Below the pieces are notes generated by a model. It had not been told where the DNA came from and ran no database searches. It worked only from the letters and a program-made list of their open reading frames with translations. Shown here piece by piece: positions 1 through 10,475 of a stretch of 64,000 nt of DNA. Each line of letters begins with the position of its first letter. Position 1 is the stretch's first letter. Origin of the DNA: Psychrobacter sp. P2G3 (GTDB lineage Bacteria; Pseudomonadota; Gammaproteobacteria; Pseudomonadales; Moraxellaceae). Where the stretch lies: the NCBI RefSeq assembly GCF_001593285.1, contig NZ_CP012529.1:1116001-1180000 (forward strand). Reading direction: 5' to 3'. The translations under genes were made by a program, and so were the position numbers.

Positions 1-110
1 TTTGCTCTCGTCTTTCTAGTATCAGTCTTATATTTGATTCACTATAGCTGAGCGTTGTTAAGCTGTAAGCCTAAGCATTAACAACGATCAGTATTAATCA
101 GTAGTGTAGC

Positions 111-145
111 AAAGCGGCTTATACTCAATAGGGTATAAGCCGTTT
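111..145 (+). terminator. Rho-independent-type hairpin upstream of rlmN
   Basis: Arms CGGCTTATAC and GTATAAGCCG pair around a short loop, extended by A-T and G-T pairs and followed by TTTC. It probably ends a gene lying to the left of the window (ndk is the usual neighbour, but it is not visible). The rest of 1-423 is AT-rich leader with no coding region I can support. Confidence 0.6.
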
Positions 146-423
146 CATCTATTATCAATAATTTAGATATTTTATCAACGGCGCTGTTATTTATCGAAGC
201 ATTATTAAGCTTATCGGTTGTTTTTATTGAAATTTATCGCTATGTCCCTCATTATTGATAATTAATCATTTAATTAGCGTTATCAATCCCTTATCAGCAC
301 ATTGTCGCTATAGATAATTATTTGCATTCTATATAGGACAGGTTCTGCGCTCATAACGGATTGCTCAATGCATCATTTAATTGTAAAACTACGCTCATGG
401 CTTATGCCAAAAGGTTACCTATT

Positions 424-1668
424 ATGTCAACGATTCAAACACCCACTCAGCACGTGCCCAACAAGCTTACTGGTAGCATTAAGCTAGTAGATGAAGCGCA
501 GGCAAGAACCAATTTATTGGGAATGACGCAAGCCCAACTTGCTGATTACTTTAAGAGCATCGGTGAAAAGCCTTTCCGTGCCACTCAAGTGGTTAAGTGG
601 ATATATCAGCAAGGTGTTACTGACTTTGAGCAGATGACTAATCTGAGTAAATCATTGCGCGATAAGCTGTCTATGCATGCCTGTGTGACCCCGCCAAAAG
701 TTATTCATCGTCAATATAGTGAGGATGGTACGCGTAAATGGGTCTTTGAAGTGACAGGTGGCTCATTGGTTGAGACGGTGCTAATTCCAGCAGATGATAG
801 CAAGGTAAATGGCCGCAAGACTTTATGTGTATCTTCACAAGTGGGCTGTGCACTTGATTGTAGCTTTTGTAGTACTGGTAAACAGGGCTTTGAGCGTGAT
901 TTAAGTGCTGCTGAGATTATCGGGCAGCTATGGGTGGCCAATGCTTCTTATATGACGGATGAAAATGACAGTCTAGAAAATGTTGACCATAGCTTGTGGG
1001 AAAACAACGTGACCAACGTAGTCATGATGGGCATGGGTGAGCCGCTATTAAATTATAAACCAGTGGTTGGCTCAATGGAGCTAATGCTCAGCGACCACGC
1101 TTATGGTTTATCAAAACGTCGAGTGACTTTGTCAACCTCAGGCGTGGTACCTAAAATGTACCAATTAGCACAAGATATTGACGTAGCACTGGCTATCTCG
1201 TTACATGCGCCAAATGATGAGCTGCGTAATGAGCTTGTGCCAATCAATAAAAAGTATCCTTTGAGTGAGCTAATCGCTGCTGCAAAAAACTATGTTTATG
1301 ATGTTAATCCGCGTCATAAAAAACACGTGACCATCGAATACGTCATGTTAGATGGTGTTAACGATAGCAATGAGCACGCTGAACAAATGGTTAAGCTATT
1401 AGAAGGCTTGCCAAGTAAGATTAACCTTATTCCGTTCAATCCGTTCCCGCATGCGCCTTACGATAAATCAAGTAACAACCGCATTCACGCTTTTAGCAAT
1501 ATTCTTAGCGAAGCGGGTTTTGTCTGTACTATTCGCCAGACGCGTGGTGATGATATTGATGCGGCCTGTGGTCAGTTAGTGGGACAAGTGGCAGATCGAA
1601 CCAGACGCTCGGCAGCATGGCAGCAAAGTATTAAAGATCGCGGTATTAAAGACGATGCAACTGTTTGA
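424..1668 (+). CDS. rlmN: Dual-specificity 23S rRNA (A2503-C2)/tRNA (A37-C2) methyltransferase RlmN
   Basis: This is a radical-SAM enzyme that methylates C2 of A2503 in 23S rRNA and of A37 in some tRNAs. The [4Fe-4S]-binding CxxxCxxC motif is seen in GCALDCSFC at about residues 142-149, followed by the family text [17 protein letters not shown] and the C-terminal [17 protein letters not shown] with the methyl-carrying Cys. The frame is open from a TTG at 361 and an ATG at 397. I chose ATG 424 because AAAGG lies about 9 bases upstream and the protein is then 414 residues, close to family length. It is the first gene of the conserved rlmN-pilF-rodZ-ispG-hisS block. Confidence 0.95.
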   Translation: MSTIQTPTQHVPNKLTGSIKLVDEAQARTNLLGMTQAQLADYFKSIGEKPFRATQVVKWIYQQGVTDFEQMTNLSKSLRDKLSMHACVTPPKVIHRQYSEDGTRKWVFEVTGGSLVETVLIPADDSKVNGRKTLCVSSQVGCALDCSFCSTGKQGFERDLSAAEIIGQLWVANASYMTDENDSLENVDHSLWENNVTNVVMMGMGEPLLNYKPVVGSMELMLSDHAYGLSKRRVTLSTSGVVPKMYQLAQDIDVALAISLHAPNDELRNELVPINKKYPLSELIAAAKNYVYDVNPRHKKHVTIEYVMLDGVNDSNEHAEQMVKLLEGLPSKINLIPFNPFPHAPYDKSSNNRIHAFSNILSEAGFVCTIRQTRGDDIDAACGQLVGQVADRTRRSAAWQQSIKDRGIKDDATV

Positions 1669-1693
1669 TAAATAGCAGATATATGGCGAATGA

Positions 1694-1728
1694 AGGCTTA
1701 ACCGCAGATAAGGGCTAAGCTTTCTTTT
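1694..1728 (+). terminator. Imperfect hairpin after rlmN
   Basis: The segment has GCTTAaCC and GGgCTAAGC arms followed by TTTCTTTT, 25 bases after the rlmN stop. The stem has a mismatch, so termination is likely but not certain. Confidence 0.4.
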
Positions 1729-1941
1729 CATTTTATAGATCGCATTAAATAGCCTTCATAACAATAAAAATGTAGTCATAGTAACTAAATTGTACTTAAG
1801 GGGTCTAAATCCATTAAACTAATGGCTGTTTGAAACCCTAGTGCTAAACTCACAGTACTGAAACTTAGTTTTATGATGGCGGCTATGATGATTTCTAAAT
1901 ACTCTTGTCAACTCAAGACTCAGCGCAAAATTCCTTTATTA

Positions 1942-2841
1942 ATGAATGAGTCCGCAACAGTGATCACGTATCAAGAAACACTTCATACTGCGCTTAGCAG
2001 ACCAAAATGTCTGCTAGTTGCTAGTGCCATTATGGCGTTATTGCTAACAGGTTGCCAAAGTACGCCAACAGATGGTTTGAGTGGCAGTACCCGTTATCAA
2101 ACTTCAACGCAGCCAAGTGATAACCGCAACCTTGATAAGCAAGAGATTGCTCGCGTGCGTACTTCACTTGCCGCACAATATATTCGTAAAAATGAGCTTG
2201 ATACTGCTCAGCGTCAACTTGAAAAAGCTTTTGCTGCTGATAGCCGATATGCGCCAGCCTATGATATGATGGGCGTTTTGTTGCAGCAAGAAGGCAGCCG
2301 CCTTAATCTTGAAAAAGCCGATCAATACTTCAAAAAAGCGATTGCGCTTGATAAAGATTTTGATCAAGTGCGTAATAACTATGGCGTATATCTATCACAG
2401 ATGAAGCGTTATACTGAGGCCGCAGAACAGTTTGAAATTGCAGGTGCAGCACTTGGTTATGAAGGGCGTATTGGCGCACTTGAGAACCTAGGACGTACTT
2501 ACTTACAGCTTAATAACAATCCAGCCGCAGCCAAAGCATTTTTACGTGCCTTAGATGGTAATCGTAATAGCTTGATTGCTCATATTGAGCTGGTTGACTT
2601 ATTGCTTGAGCAGCAACGTGTGCAGCAAGCACAAAGACTCTATGATGAGACTTTATTGCTTGTGCAAGGCCAAGGTATTAGCCCGCGTTTGTTATTGCAA
2701 GGTATCAAACTTGCCGCCGCTCAAAATGACAGAACCACGCGCCAACAATTGGCACAGCAGCTGCTATCCGCTTATCCATTAAGTGATGAAGCAAAACAAC
2801 TTAAGACTTGGCTTAACAATCCAGAGGCACCATGGAAATGA
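1942..2841 (+). CDS. pilW: Type IV pilus biogenesis/stability TPR lipoprotein (PilF/PilW)
   Basis: This lipoprotein is the pilotin-type factor that helps the PilQ secretin assemble in the outer membrane. A hydrophobic segment ends in the lipobox LLTGC, with the acylated Cys at about residue 38. Tetratricopeptide-like repeats follow, for example YAPAYDMMGVLLQQEG and LDKDFDQVRNNYGVYLSQM. The frame is open from 1873, which would add 23 residues. I prefer ATG 1942 because it gives a normal signal peptide, but neither start has a good ribosome site. Its stop overlaps the next start as ATGA, so it is probably co-translated with the RodZ-like gene. This arrangement is standard in this locus in Pseudomonas and Moraxellaceae. 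Confidence 0.88.
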   Translation: MNESATVITYQETLHTALSRPKCLLVASAIMALLLTGCQSTPTDGLSGSTRYQTSTQPSDNRNLDKQEIARVRTSLAAQYIRKNELDTAQRQLEKAFAADSRYAPAYDMMGVLLQQEGSRLNLEKADQYFKKAIALDKDFDQVRNNYGVYLSQMKRYTEAAEQFEIAGAALGYEGRIGALENLGRTYLQLNNNPAAAKAFLRALDGNRNSLIAHIELVDLLLEQQRVQQAQRLYDETLLLVQGQGISPRLLLQGIKLAAAQNDRTTRQQLAQQLLSAYPLSDEAKQLKTWLNNPEAPWK

Positions 2842-3668
2842 ACAACCCATCATCAAATCATCAATCTAACGCTCAGGGATCATTTGGTGCCATGTTGCAG
2901 CAAGCCCGTAAAGCTAAGCAAATTAGTTTAAAAGAAGTAGCAAGTGAGTTGTTCATCTTAGAGCGTCATCTGCAAGCGCTAGAAGACGAAAACTTTGCCG
3001 CTTTACCACAGGTGACTTTTGCACGTGGTTTTGCAATCAACTATGCAAAATTTTTAGATCTAGACCCTACAAAAATTGCGACAAGTTTTGATGCTTCTTA
3101 TCCAAATGAGCTTAAAGCTCGATCGGTCAATAATATTGATACTCCATTGCGCCCAATGGGAACGTTGCAGCGTGATAGTCGTAGCCGTATTCGCTTTAAC
3201 CCATTACTTATTCTTGCAGTAATAGGTCTTATTATCTTAGCGGTATTTTTATTCCGCATGGTGACCAATGCCAGCCAAGATAACCGCACGCCTGTGACGG
3301 AAGTTGAGGACTTATCTGCATCGGAACAAGCGCAAGGGGCAGCGGTTAATAGCCAGTTCGATAGTACTGGTCTAGATGATGTCGGGGCGTCAGGTTCAGC
3401 ACTTAATTTAGATAGTGCTAATGATATGAGTAAAGTCTCATTAGACGTTGACATCACAGATGATGCTAATGTAACTATTACTGATGCGTCTGGGAACAGT
3501 CTCATGACAGGTAGCCAAGCTCGTGGCAATTATAAGCTGCTAGGTACACCGCCATTCAATATTCAAATTGATAACACTGATAATGTAAGCTTATTACTTA
3601 ATCAAGAATCTGTTGCGTTAAATGAATATGCCACTAACAAGCAAGCAAGTTTTGCACTGTCGCCTTAA
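2838..3668 (+). CDS. rodZ: RodZ-like cytoskeletal/HTH membrane protein
   Basis: This is the likely cell-shape protein that links MreB to the membrane. The N-terminal 90 residues are a Cro/C1-like helix-turn-helix domain (GAMLQQARKAKQISLKEVA). A single membrane segment follows at about residues 120-142 (LLILAVIGLIILAVFLF), then an acidic Ser/Asp-rich linker, and finally a small beta-rich periplasmic domain of the DUF4115 type ending near residue 276. ATG 2838 overlaps the pilW stop; an in-frame ATG at 2832 is also possible. The gene order pilW-rodZ-ispG-hisS supports the call. Confidence 0.88.
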   Translation: MNNPSSNHQSNAQGSFGAMLQQARKAKQISLKEVASELFILERHLQALEDENFAALPQVTFARGFAINYAKFLDLDPTKIATSFDASYPNELKARSVNNIDTPLRPMGTLQRDSRSRIRFNPLLILAVIGLIILAVFLFRMVTNASQDNRTPVTEVEDLSASEQAQGAAVNSQFDSTGLDDVGASGSALNLDSANDMSKVSLDVDITDDANVTITDASGNSLMTGSQARGNYKLLGTPPFNIQIDNTDNVSLLLNQESVALNEYATNKQASFALSP

Positions 3669-3780
3669 TAGGTGACTTACTATCAGTTTTTAGCGCTATT
3701 ATTAGTTTTTTATAACAAGTTTATTAAAAGTTTAGACTGCTAATATTCTCTTATCTTTTGCTCTGATTGAAGGATTTTAT

Positions 3781-4896
3781 ATGTCAACGTCATCGCCTAT
3801 TACTCGCCGTCCTACCAAAAAGATTTATGTCGGTGATGTCGCGATTGGCGGCGATGCACCGATTAGTGTGCAAAGCATGACCAATACCGATACTTGTGAT
3901 GTAGCAGCGACAGTCGCACAGATTGAGCGCTGTGTTGAGGCAGGCGCAGATTTTATGCGGGTATCTACGCCAACGATGGAGACGGTCGAAGCGTTCGGTA
4001 AGATTCGCAAGCTGGTTAGCGTACCATTGGTCGCTGATGTGCATTTTGATCATAAGATTGCACTTGCGGTTGCTGAAGCTGGCGCAGATTGTCTACGTAT
4101 CAATCCGGGCAACATCGGTAGTGATGCTAAAGTACGCGAAGTGGTAGCTTGTGCTAAGCATCATAATATTCCTATTCGTATTGGGGTCAATGCAGGTTCT
4201 TTAGAGAAAGATATTCAGCGCAAATATACTGAACCAACTGGTGCGGCGATGCTTGAATCTGCCATGCGTCATATTGACATATTGGAGCGTTTAAACTTCG
4301 ACCAATATAAAGTATCAGTCAAAGCAAGCAACGTGTTTTTAACTTTGGATGCCTATCGTTTAATATCAGCACAGATTGATAATCCGCTACATTTGGGTGT
4401 GACTGAAGCTGGTGTATACCGTACTGGCGCAGTCAAATCTGCTATTGCCCTTGGTGGTTTATTATTAGACGGCATTGGCGATACTATTCGTATCTCCTTG
4501 GCAGCAGAGCCAGAAGAAGAGATTAAAATCGGCTTTGATATCTTAAAGTCGCTTAATATTCGCTCTAATGGCGTAAACTTTATTGCTTGTCCAAGCTGCT
4601 CACGTCAAGAGTTTGATGTGATTAGAGTAATGACTGCTTTAGAAGCGCGTTTAGAAGATGTACGCGAGCCGATGAACTTGTCCGTAATTGGCTGTAAAGT
4701 GAATGGTCCAGGAGAGGCAAAAGAGTCTGATATTGGTATCGTCGGCGCATCACCAAAGTCATTAGTATACCGAATGGGTCAAAAGAGCCATCTTATCGAC
4801 ACCGACAATCTTGTTGATGAAATAGAAAGCATGGTACGCGCTCATGCAAGAGAGCTTGAGAAATCGCGTGAGAATGAGATTATTAGAGTAAAGTAG
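3781..4896 (+). CDS. ispG: 4-hydroxy-3-methylbut-2-enyl diphosphate synthase (flavodoxin) IspG/GcpE
   Basis: IspG carries out the penultimate step of the MEP isoprenoid pathway, reductively opening MEcPP to HMBPP with a [4Fe-4S] cluster. The N-terminal TIM-barrel text ([21 protein letters not shown]) is present. The cluster Cys lie in CPSCSR (about 270 and 273) and [10 protein letters not shown] (about 305), with the fourth ligand Glu in NGPGEA. At 371 residues it has the single-barrel bacterial length. A 112-base gap separates it from rodZ, and hisS follows 101 bases later, as in E. coli. Confidence 0.97.
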   Translation: MSTSSPITRRPTKKIYVGDVAIGGDAPISVQSMTNTDTCDVAATVAQIERCVEAGADFMRVSTPTMETVEAFGKIRKLVSVPLVADVHFDHKIALAVAEAGADCLRINPGNIGSDAKVREVVACAKHHNIPIRIGVNAGSLEKDIQRKYTEPTGAAMLESAMRHIDILERLNFDQYKVSVKASNVFLTLDAYRLISAQIDNPLHLGVTEAGVYRTGAVKSAIALGGLLLDGIGDTIRISLAAEPEEEIKIGFDILKSLNIRSNGVNFIACPSCSRQEFDVIRVMTALEARLEDVREPMNLSVIGCKVNGPGEAKESDIGIVGASPKSLVYRMGQKSHLIDTDNLVDEIESMVRAHARELEKSRENEIIRVK

Positions 4897-4997
4897 GGCG
4901 AAGCGTAAAATACTTACTATTATAAATGGTGGTAAATAGTAACGACAAGAATAACAATAGAGACAATTGTTGTAATATTTAAGGATACAACCGAATC

Positions 4998-6299
4998 ATG
5001 ATCAAAGCTATTAAAGGTTTTAATGATATTCTGCCGGAGCAGGCAGCAAAATGGCTTCAATTAGAAGCAGTGTTGGCAAACGTGTTGGCTAGATACGGTT
5101 ACGAGAATATTCGCTTACCTATCGTTGAACAGACTGATTTATTTGCTCGTGCTATTGGCGGTGCTACGGATATCGTCGAAAAAGAGATGTATAGCTTCGC
5201 TGATAAGTCCGAGCCACCAACACCTTTGACCTTGCGCCCAGAAGGTACAGCGGGTGCAGTACGTGCAGTCATTGAACACAATTTGCTGCGCGGTGATACA
5301 CCAAAGCTTTGGTATATCGGTCCTATGTTTCGCTATGAGCGCCCGCAAAAAGGTCGCTACCGTCAGTTTCATCAGATAGGGGTCGAGAGCTTTGGCAGTG
5401 CATTACCAGATGCTGATGCTGAGCTGATTGCGATGACGCAGCTGATGTGGCAAGAGCTGGGTCTTAAAGATGAGATGCGCTTGCAGCTAAATAGTTTGGG
5501 TGAGATTGATGAGCGTCACGCTTATCGCGATGCTCTGGTTGCTTATTTAACAGACAAGCAAGATCAGCTTGATGATGATAGTAAGCGCCGCTTGACCACC
5601 AATCCGCTACGAATTTTAGATAGTAAAGAAGCAAGCACACAGGCGCTGCTCACTGACGCACCCAAACTTGCTGATTTTTTGGGAGCTGAGAGTAAAGCGC
5701 ACTTTGAGCAGGTTCAAGCTTATTTGACGACGCTAGGCATAGATTATGAAATCAATCCGCATTTAGTACGCGGTCTCGATTACTATAACAAAACAGTTTT
5801 TGAATGGGTGACTGATAAGCTTGGTAGTCAAGCGACTGTCTGTGCAGGTGGACGTTATGACGGCTTAGTCGGTCAGCTAAAATCAATAGATGCTCATGAT
5901 GACAAGGATAATAAAAAACCTGTTAAATCTGAACCTGCTGTTGGTTTTGCGATGGGGCTTGAGCGCTTATTGCTACTCATTGATGCTGTTAACCCTATGC
6001 CACCTACATCAGCATGCGATGTTTTTGTCGTTGCCCATCCAGAAGTATATAGCTCGGGTCTCAGTTATGCACAAGACTTACGCCATAGCCGTCCAGATTT
6101 ACGAGTTAAGATGGCGAGTGCGACCAGTATGAAAGCACAAATGAAAAAGGCTGATAAGTCAGGTGCAGCATTGACTGTTATTATTGCGCAGCAGGAGCTT
6201 GATGATAATACGATTAGCATTAAAAATATGCAGACCGGTGATCAGCAATCAGTGGCACAGGATTGGCTGGCGACAGCAGAGAATTTTACGCGTCTGTAA
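4998..6299 (+). CDS. hisS: Histidine--tRNA ligase
   Basis: This class II aminoacyl-tRNA synthetase charges tRNA-His in the cytoplasm. Visible are the N-terminal IKGFNDILP, motif 2 in [18 protein letters not shown], the histidine-binding [15 protein letters not shown], motif 3 in [10 protein letters not shown], and a C-terminal anticodon-binding domain from about residue 340. The 433-residue length is typical. A hydrophilic insert ([14 protein letters not shown]) sits just before motif 3. The ribosome site is AAGGAT upstream of ATG 4998. Confidence 0.97.
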   Translation: MIKAIKGFNDILPEQAAKWLQLEAVLANVLARYGYENIRLPIVEQTDLFARAIGGATDIVEKEMYSFADKSEPPTPLTLRPEGTAGAVRAVIEHNLLRGDTPKLWYIGPMFRYERPQKGRYRQFHQIGVESFGSALPDADAELIAMTQLMWQELGLKDEMRLQLNSLGEIDERHAYRDALVAYLTDKQDQLDDDSKRRLTTNPLRILDSKEASTQALLTDAPKLADFLGAESKAHFEQVQAYLTTLGIDYEINPHLVRGLDYYNKTVFEWVTDKLGSQATVCAGGRYDGLVGQLKSIDAHDDKDNKKPVKSEPAVGFAMGLERLLLLIDAVNPMPPTSACDVFVVAHPEVYSSGLSYAQDLRHSRPDLRVKMASATSMKAQMKKADKSGAALTVIIAQQELDDNTISIKNMQTGDQQSVAQDWLATAENFTRL

Positions 6300-6392
6300 T
6301 AGTCTCACTAGTAAAGTGCAGCGATGTAATAGACAACCACTTGCTGTTATGCAATTAGATTTTAGCAACTAGATTTTATCAGGTAAATAACC

Positions 6393-7211
6393 ATGGCTCA
6401 GAATACCCAGTCGCCAAATACAGACAACTCGATGCAAGCGCTTAAGCAATATGGTAGCTATATCTTCACAGCTATATTATTAGCATTAGCAGGCTATTTT
6501 GGCTGGACATACTGGCAAGATAACCATGCACGGGTAGATACCGTTGCCGCTGATCATTATGCGGATATTCAAAGGCTCAATGAAGAAGTTAGTCTAGCAG
6601 CACAAAACCCAGATTTAGAGGCTGAGGCATTGACTGCACTTGCTGCTAGTCGTACCCAGCTCAATAAAGATATCGATGCACTAGTTAGCACGCATGGGGA
6701 CTCAGTCTATGCTTGGCAAGCATTAATGATTAAAGCTCGTCAGCAGGTCGATAGCGATGATTTTGCTGGTGCTACCGAAACTTTAAAAAAGGCTCTAGCA
6801 ATAGATTTGGGTGATGCAGGCTTAAGTGCTATTACGCGCTTGCGTTATGCAGAGACGCTATTATCCGCAGGTGATGCAGATGCAGCTTTAGCAGAAGCTA
6901 ACAATGATATGCCAAGCTCGTTTGAGGCCAGCCAACAAGAGTTGCTAGGTGATATTTACTTAGCAAAAAATGATGAAGATGCTGCTATCAAAGCTTATAC
7001 TAATGCTTGGAATCTCATCAGTAAACGTCAAGAAACTCGAGCAGTATTGGCATTAAAGATGGAGAGTCTTGGTATCGTTCCTGAACCAATTAGCGAGCCA
7101 GCTAGCCTTATTCAAGCAGCTGCTATACCTGAGACAGCAACACAAAATCCTAATGTTAACGTTAATGATAGCGTTAACAATAGTAACGTTTCTGACCAAG
7201 CAGCGCAGTAA
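6393..7211 (+). CDS. yfgM: YfgM-like tetratricopeptide inner-membrane protein
   Basis: This is a membrane-anchored TPR protein of the YfgM/AncA family. The E. coli member associates with the Sec translocon and the chaperone PpiD. Residues 20-40 form one N-terminal membrane segment (YIFTAILLALAGYFGW). The periplasmic TPR-like region follows, with text such as LGDIYLAKNDEDAAIKAYTNAW. The Asn/Val-rich tail (NVNVNDSVNNSNVS) is probably disordered. Placement between hisS and bamB matches E. coli exactly, which supports the assignment more than the weakly conserved sequence does. ATG 6393 follows AGGTAAATAACC. Confidence 0.85.
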   Translation: MAQNTQSPNTDNSMQALKQYGSYIFTAILLALAGYFGWTYWQDNHARVDTVAADHYADIQRLNEEVSLAAQNPDLEAEALTALAASRTQLNKDIDALVSTHGDSVYAWQALMIKARQQVDSDDFAGATETLKKALAIDLGDAGLSAITRLRYAETLLSAGDADAALAEANNDMPSSFEASQQELLGDIYLAKNDEDAAIKAYTNAWNLISKRQETRAVLALKMESLGIVPEPISEPASLIQAAAIPETATQNPNVNVNDSVNNSNVSDQAAQ

Positions 7212-7326
7212 GTCAGCAGTATAATAAGTAATGTATATTACAGACAATTATGGTGCTATTTATTCGCAGCTTCTCAATTTATAGCCCGTTTATCGATAGT
7301 TAATTTATTCGTAGTGAGAACATACA

Positions 7327-8535
7327 ATGACCCGATCTATTCGCTTCAGCAAAACGATAAAAAATAAGACCATAAAGTCGACTGTCATGAATGTGGCAGT
7401 CTTGGCGCTGATGACGACTGCTGTCGTTGGGTGTAACCGTGGTATCAAGCCAGTGGTACATGATCCAGTCAAACTGGTGCAAATTGCACAACCTGTTAGT
7501 GTGCTTCAGCCTGTATTTAGCGTTGATGTTGGTAATAAAAAAGCCAGTAAAAAAGACCCTCTTGCTCTACAAGTTGGCTATAGCAATGCACAGATTGTCA
7601 CGGCATCACGTGGTGGTGAGGTGACAGGTTTTGATAGTACTGGTCAGCGTTTATGGTCAATGAATGTTGGCAATCAAATCACGGGCGGTGTGGCACTAGA
7701 TCCATTAAGTCAAACCGCTATTGTTAGTACACGTAATGGCTTAGTAATGGCGTTCGATAGCGCTACGGGTGCTAAGCGCTGGGAGCATCAATTATCGGGT
7801 TCTGTGCTCACGCCTGCACTGATTAGTAATAACCGTGTGGTATTATCTGCTAATGATGGCTTTTTACATGGCTTATCTTTACAGACTGGTCAATCGATAT
7901 GGCAGTTTGCGACTCAAGTCCCAGCTATTAGTGTCCGCGGTAGCGCAGCGCCAACCTTATTAGATGACAAAACGGCATTACTGGCTACTGCTGATGGCCG
8001 CCTGCACGCTATCACGACCGATAGTGGTTTACCACAGTGGTCAAGACGTGTCGGTGTAGGTACTGGTAGTAGTGAAGTTGAACGTATGAGCGATGTCGAT
8101 GGCATGCCTATCGTTGATAATAATCAGTTATATGCAATTAGCTATAGTGGTCAGTTGCTTGGGATTGATTTAACGTCACGTCAGGTCATGTTTGTTAACG
8201 AACTTGCTAGCCTAAAAGCACTTGCGGTGAATAACAAACAAGTCATTGCAACCAGCTTAGAAGGTAAGGTCGTTGCATACGATCGTATTAATGGTAACGT
8301 GTTGTGGGAAAGTGAGGCACTTGCTTATCGCGATTTGACCAACCCTGTCATGATTGGAAACTATATCGCTGTTGGTGACCTTGAAGGGGTAGTGCATTTA
8401 TTTAATCCTGCAACTGGCGATATTATTAGCCGAGTACAGACTAAAGGTGCGTTAACTAACTTGCAAGTACAGGGTAGTCGTTTAATGACTCAAAGTGTCT
8501 CTGGTCAAGTAGCAATATGGCAGTTAGCACGTTAA
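7327..8535 (+). CDS. bamB: Outer membrane protein assembly factor BamB
   Basis: BamB is the beta-propeller lipoprotein of the BAM complex that inserts beta-barrel proteins into the outer membrane. A signal segment ends in VVGC, with the acylated Cys at about residue 36. It is followed by repeated PQQ-like propeller blades (GQRLWSMNVG, GAKRWEHQLSG, GQSIWQFATQ, GLPQWSRRVG, GNVLWESEA). It ends at AIWQLAR with no extra domain. Length 402 is normal. An internal ATG at 7387 would give a shorter signal peptide, but 7327 leaves a more typical basic n-region. Confidence 0.95.
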   Translation: MTRSIRFSKTIKNKTIKSTVMNVAVLALMTTAVVGCNRGIKPVVHDPVKLVQIAQPVSVLQPVFSVDVGNKKASKKDPLALQVGYSNAQIVTASRGGEVTGFDSTGQRLWSMNVGNQITGGVALDPLSQTAIVSTRNGLVMAFDSATGAKRWEHQLSGSVLTPALISNNRVVLSANDGFLHGLSLQTGQSIWQFATQVPAISVRGSAAPTLLDDKTALLATADGRLHAITTDSGLPQWSRRVGVGTGSSEVERMSDVDGMPIVDNNQLYAISYSGQLLGIDLTSRQVMFVNELASLKALAVNNKQVIATSLEGKVVAYDRINGNVLWESEALAYRDLTNPVMIGNYIAVGDLEGVVHLFNPATGDIISRVQTKGALTNLQVQGSRLMTQSVSGQVAIWQLAR

Positions 8536-8641
8536 ATACTTAAATCTATTGTTGTTTTAACTTATTGTTTGTAACTTATTAGATTGCGTTACTCAGTTAT
8601 TTTTCTTAGTAAGAGTATCTAATAATAGCTTTATATAATTT

Positions 8642-8663
8642 AAACGCTGCCTTGTCAGCGTTT
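8642..8663 (+). terminator. Short hairpin after bamB
   Basis: AAACGCTG and CAGCGTTT pair around CCTTGT, about 105 bases after the bamB stop. The T run is short (TTTAATG), so the terminator is weak. The bamB-der gap (8536-8880) shows no open reading frame I can support. It presumably holds the der promoter, but I could not pick a convincing one. Confidence 0.4.
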
Positions 8664-8880
8664 AATGCCTTGTATAGACAGTACGTTTCGCGTAATCTAT
8701 GCGCCCTTATATAGGTGCAGTTATTTATAACTAGCGGACTGTCTCATACGATTAATGCATTATCTATCCAATCACAGACTGTTATCCCTTATTATTATTT
8801 TTTATCTTTATCATTCATTTAAGTTTGCGGTAATATGACACGTATTTGTTGTCATTATTGTCCGTCATTGAGAGTAACGC

Positions 8881-10311
8881 ATGAGTATCAAGCCCGTGGT
8901 CGCCCTAATTGGCCGTCCCAATGTAGGTAAATCTACTTTATTTAATCAATTTACCAAGAGTCGTCAGGCTTTGGTTGCCGACCTATCAGGTCTGACTCGT
9001 GATCGCCAGTATGGTGATGCTGCCTATGAAGGCAAGTCATTTATCGTTGTGGACACTGGTGGTATCGGTGAAGCAGACGATGGCAGAGGTGATATTGATG
9101 ACTATATGTCTGAGCAGTCACATACCGCGATCCATGAAGCTGACATTATTGTCTTTGTAGTTGATGCGCGCGTAGGCATGATTGGTGCCGATGCAGAAAT
9201 CGGTAAGTTCTTGCATAGCTTAGGCAAGCCTGTATATGTTGTCGCCAATAAAGTCGATGGCGCTCATGATGCTGCGCCTGCAGAATTTTATGCACTAGGA
9301 TTGGGTGAACCTTATCCAATGGCTGCCAGCCATGGTCGCGGTGTCGGCAATCTTTTAGAAGTAATTACTGCTGATATGCCTGAAGACGTAGATGCTGGAG
9401 AGCCAGATGGTCTAAAGCTCGCTATTATTGGTCGTCCAAATGTAGGTAAATCTACGCTTGTGAATCGTCTATTAGGTGAGGATCGGGTCGTTGTGTTCGA
9501 TATGCCTGGTACCACGCGAGATAGTATCTATATTCCTTATAAGCGCGATGGTAAAAACTACGTATTGATTGATACTGCTGGTGTACGTCGCCGTGGCCGT
9601 ATTGATGAAAAAGTAGAAAAATTCTCTGTTATTAAAACCTTACAAGCTATCGAAGACTCTAACGTTACTGTCATCGTTATCGATGCGCAAGAAGGTATCG
9701 TGGATCAAGATCTGCATATGATTGGTTATGCACTTGATGCAGGCCGAGCATTAGTAGTCGCCATTAATAAGTGGGATGGTTTAACTCATGATCAAAGAGA
9801 CTATATAAAAATCGAGATGGATCGTCGTTTTAATTTCATACCGTATGTAAAAGTGCATTTGATATCAGCATTGCATGGTACGGGTGTGGGTAATCTTTAT
9901 CCATCCATTTTACGTGCCTATCAGTCTTCTATGTTTGAAGTGTCTACCAATCGTTTGACGCAGATTTTAGAAGATGCTGTTACTGCGAACCCGCCACCAA
10001 CCGTTGCAGGCCGCCGTATTAAACTGCGTTATGCTCATATTGGTGGCCATAATCCACCGGTAATTGTTATTCATGGTAATCAAACTGGCTCATTACCTAA
10101 GAGTTATCAGCGCTACCTCGAAAACCAATTCCGTGAAGTGTTTAAACTTGAAGGTACACCGCTTAACGTGGTCTTTAAGCTCAACGAAAATCCATATGCT
10201 AATAAGAGTGATACGCCAACCAAGGCTAAAGCACAACAATTGCTTCAGCGCCAGCGTAATCGTAAGCAAAAGTATTCAAAGAATAATAAAAGCACTGATA
10301 AAAAACGATAA
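8881..10311 (+). CDS. der: Ribosome biogenesis GTPase Der (EngA)
   Basis: Der is the tandem-GTPase needed for 50S subunit maturation. Two G domains each start with GRPNVGKST, at about residues 10 and 184. Switch and base-recognition text is visible ([24 protein letters not shown]; then [24 protein letters not shown]). A KH-like C-terminal domain from about residue 360 ends in a basic Lys/Arg/Gln-rich tail. Length 476 is normal. It closes the conserved block and is followed by its own terminator. Confidence 0.97.
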   Translation: MSIKPVVALIGRPNVGKSTLFNQFTKSRQALVADLSGLTRDRQYGDAAYEGKSFIVVDTGGIGEADDGRGDIDDYMSEQSHTAIHEADIIVFVVDARVGMIGADAEIGKFLHSLGKPVYVVANKVDGAHDAAPAEFYALGLGEPYPMAASHGRGVGNLLEVITADMPEDVDAGEPDGLKLAIIGRPNVGKSTLVNRLLGEDRVVVFDMPGTTRDSIYIPYKRDGKNYVLIDTAGVRRRGRIDEKVEKFSVIKTLQAIEDSNVTVIVIDAQEGIVDQDLHMIGYALDAGRALVVAINKWDGLTHDQRDYIKIEMDRRFNFIPYVKVHLISALHGTGVGNLYPSILRAYQSSMFEVSTNRLTQILEDAVTANPPPTVAGRRIKLRYAHIGGHNPPVIVIHGNQTGSLPKSYQRYLENQFREVFKLEGTPLNVVFKLNENPYANKSDTPTKAKAQQLLQRQRNRKQKYSKNNKSTDKKR

Positions 10312-10324
10312 GAAATATGTTTAG

Positions 10325-10347
10325 AGACCTCTGCAATAGAGGTCTTT
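10325..10347 (+). terminator. Terminator after der
   Basis: AGACCTCT and AGAGGTCT pair with loop GCAAT, starting 13 bases after the der stop. The T stretch is short (TCTTTA). Confidence 0.6.
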
Positions 10348-10475
10348 AGGCCAAATAAATTGAGAAGATGGTACTAGTATAAGTACTTTCTATCCTTACC
10401 ACGCATCCTAAAACAAACGATCCATACACTTATGAGGTACTATAAGTAATAGCCGCCATGAGTTGATTGATTAAC

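Noticed and set aside
3098..3529. 143-codon frame antisense to rodZ
   Set aside because: Shadow of the Ser/Asp-rich linker; no ribosome site or family text.
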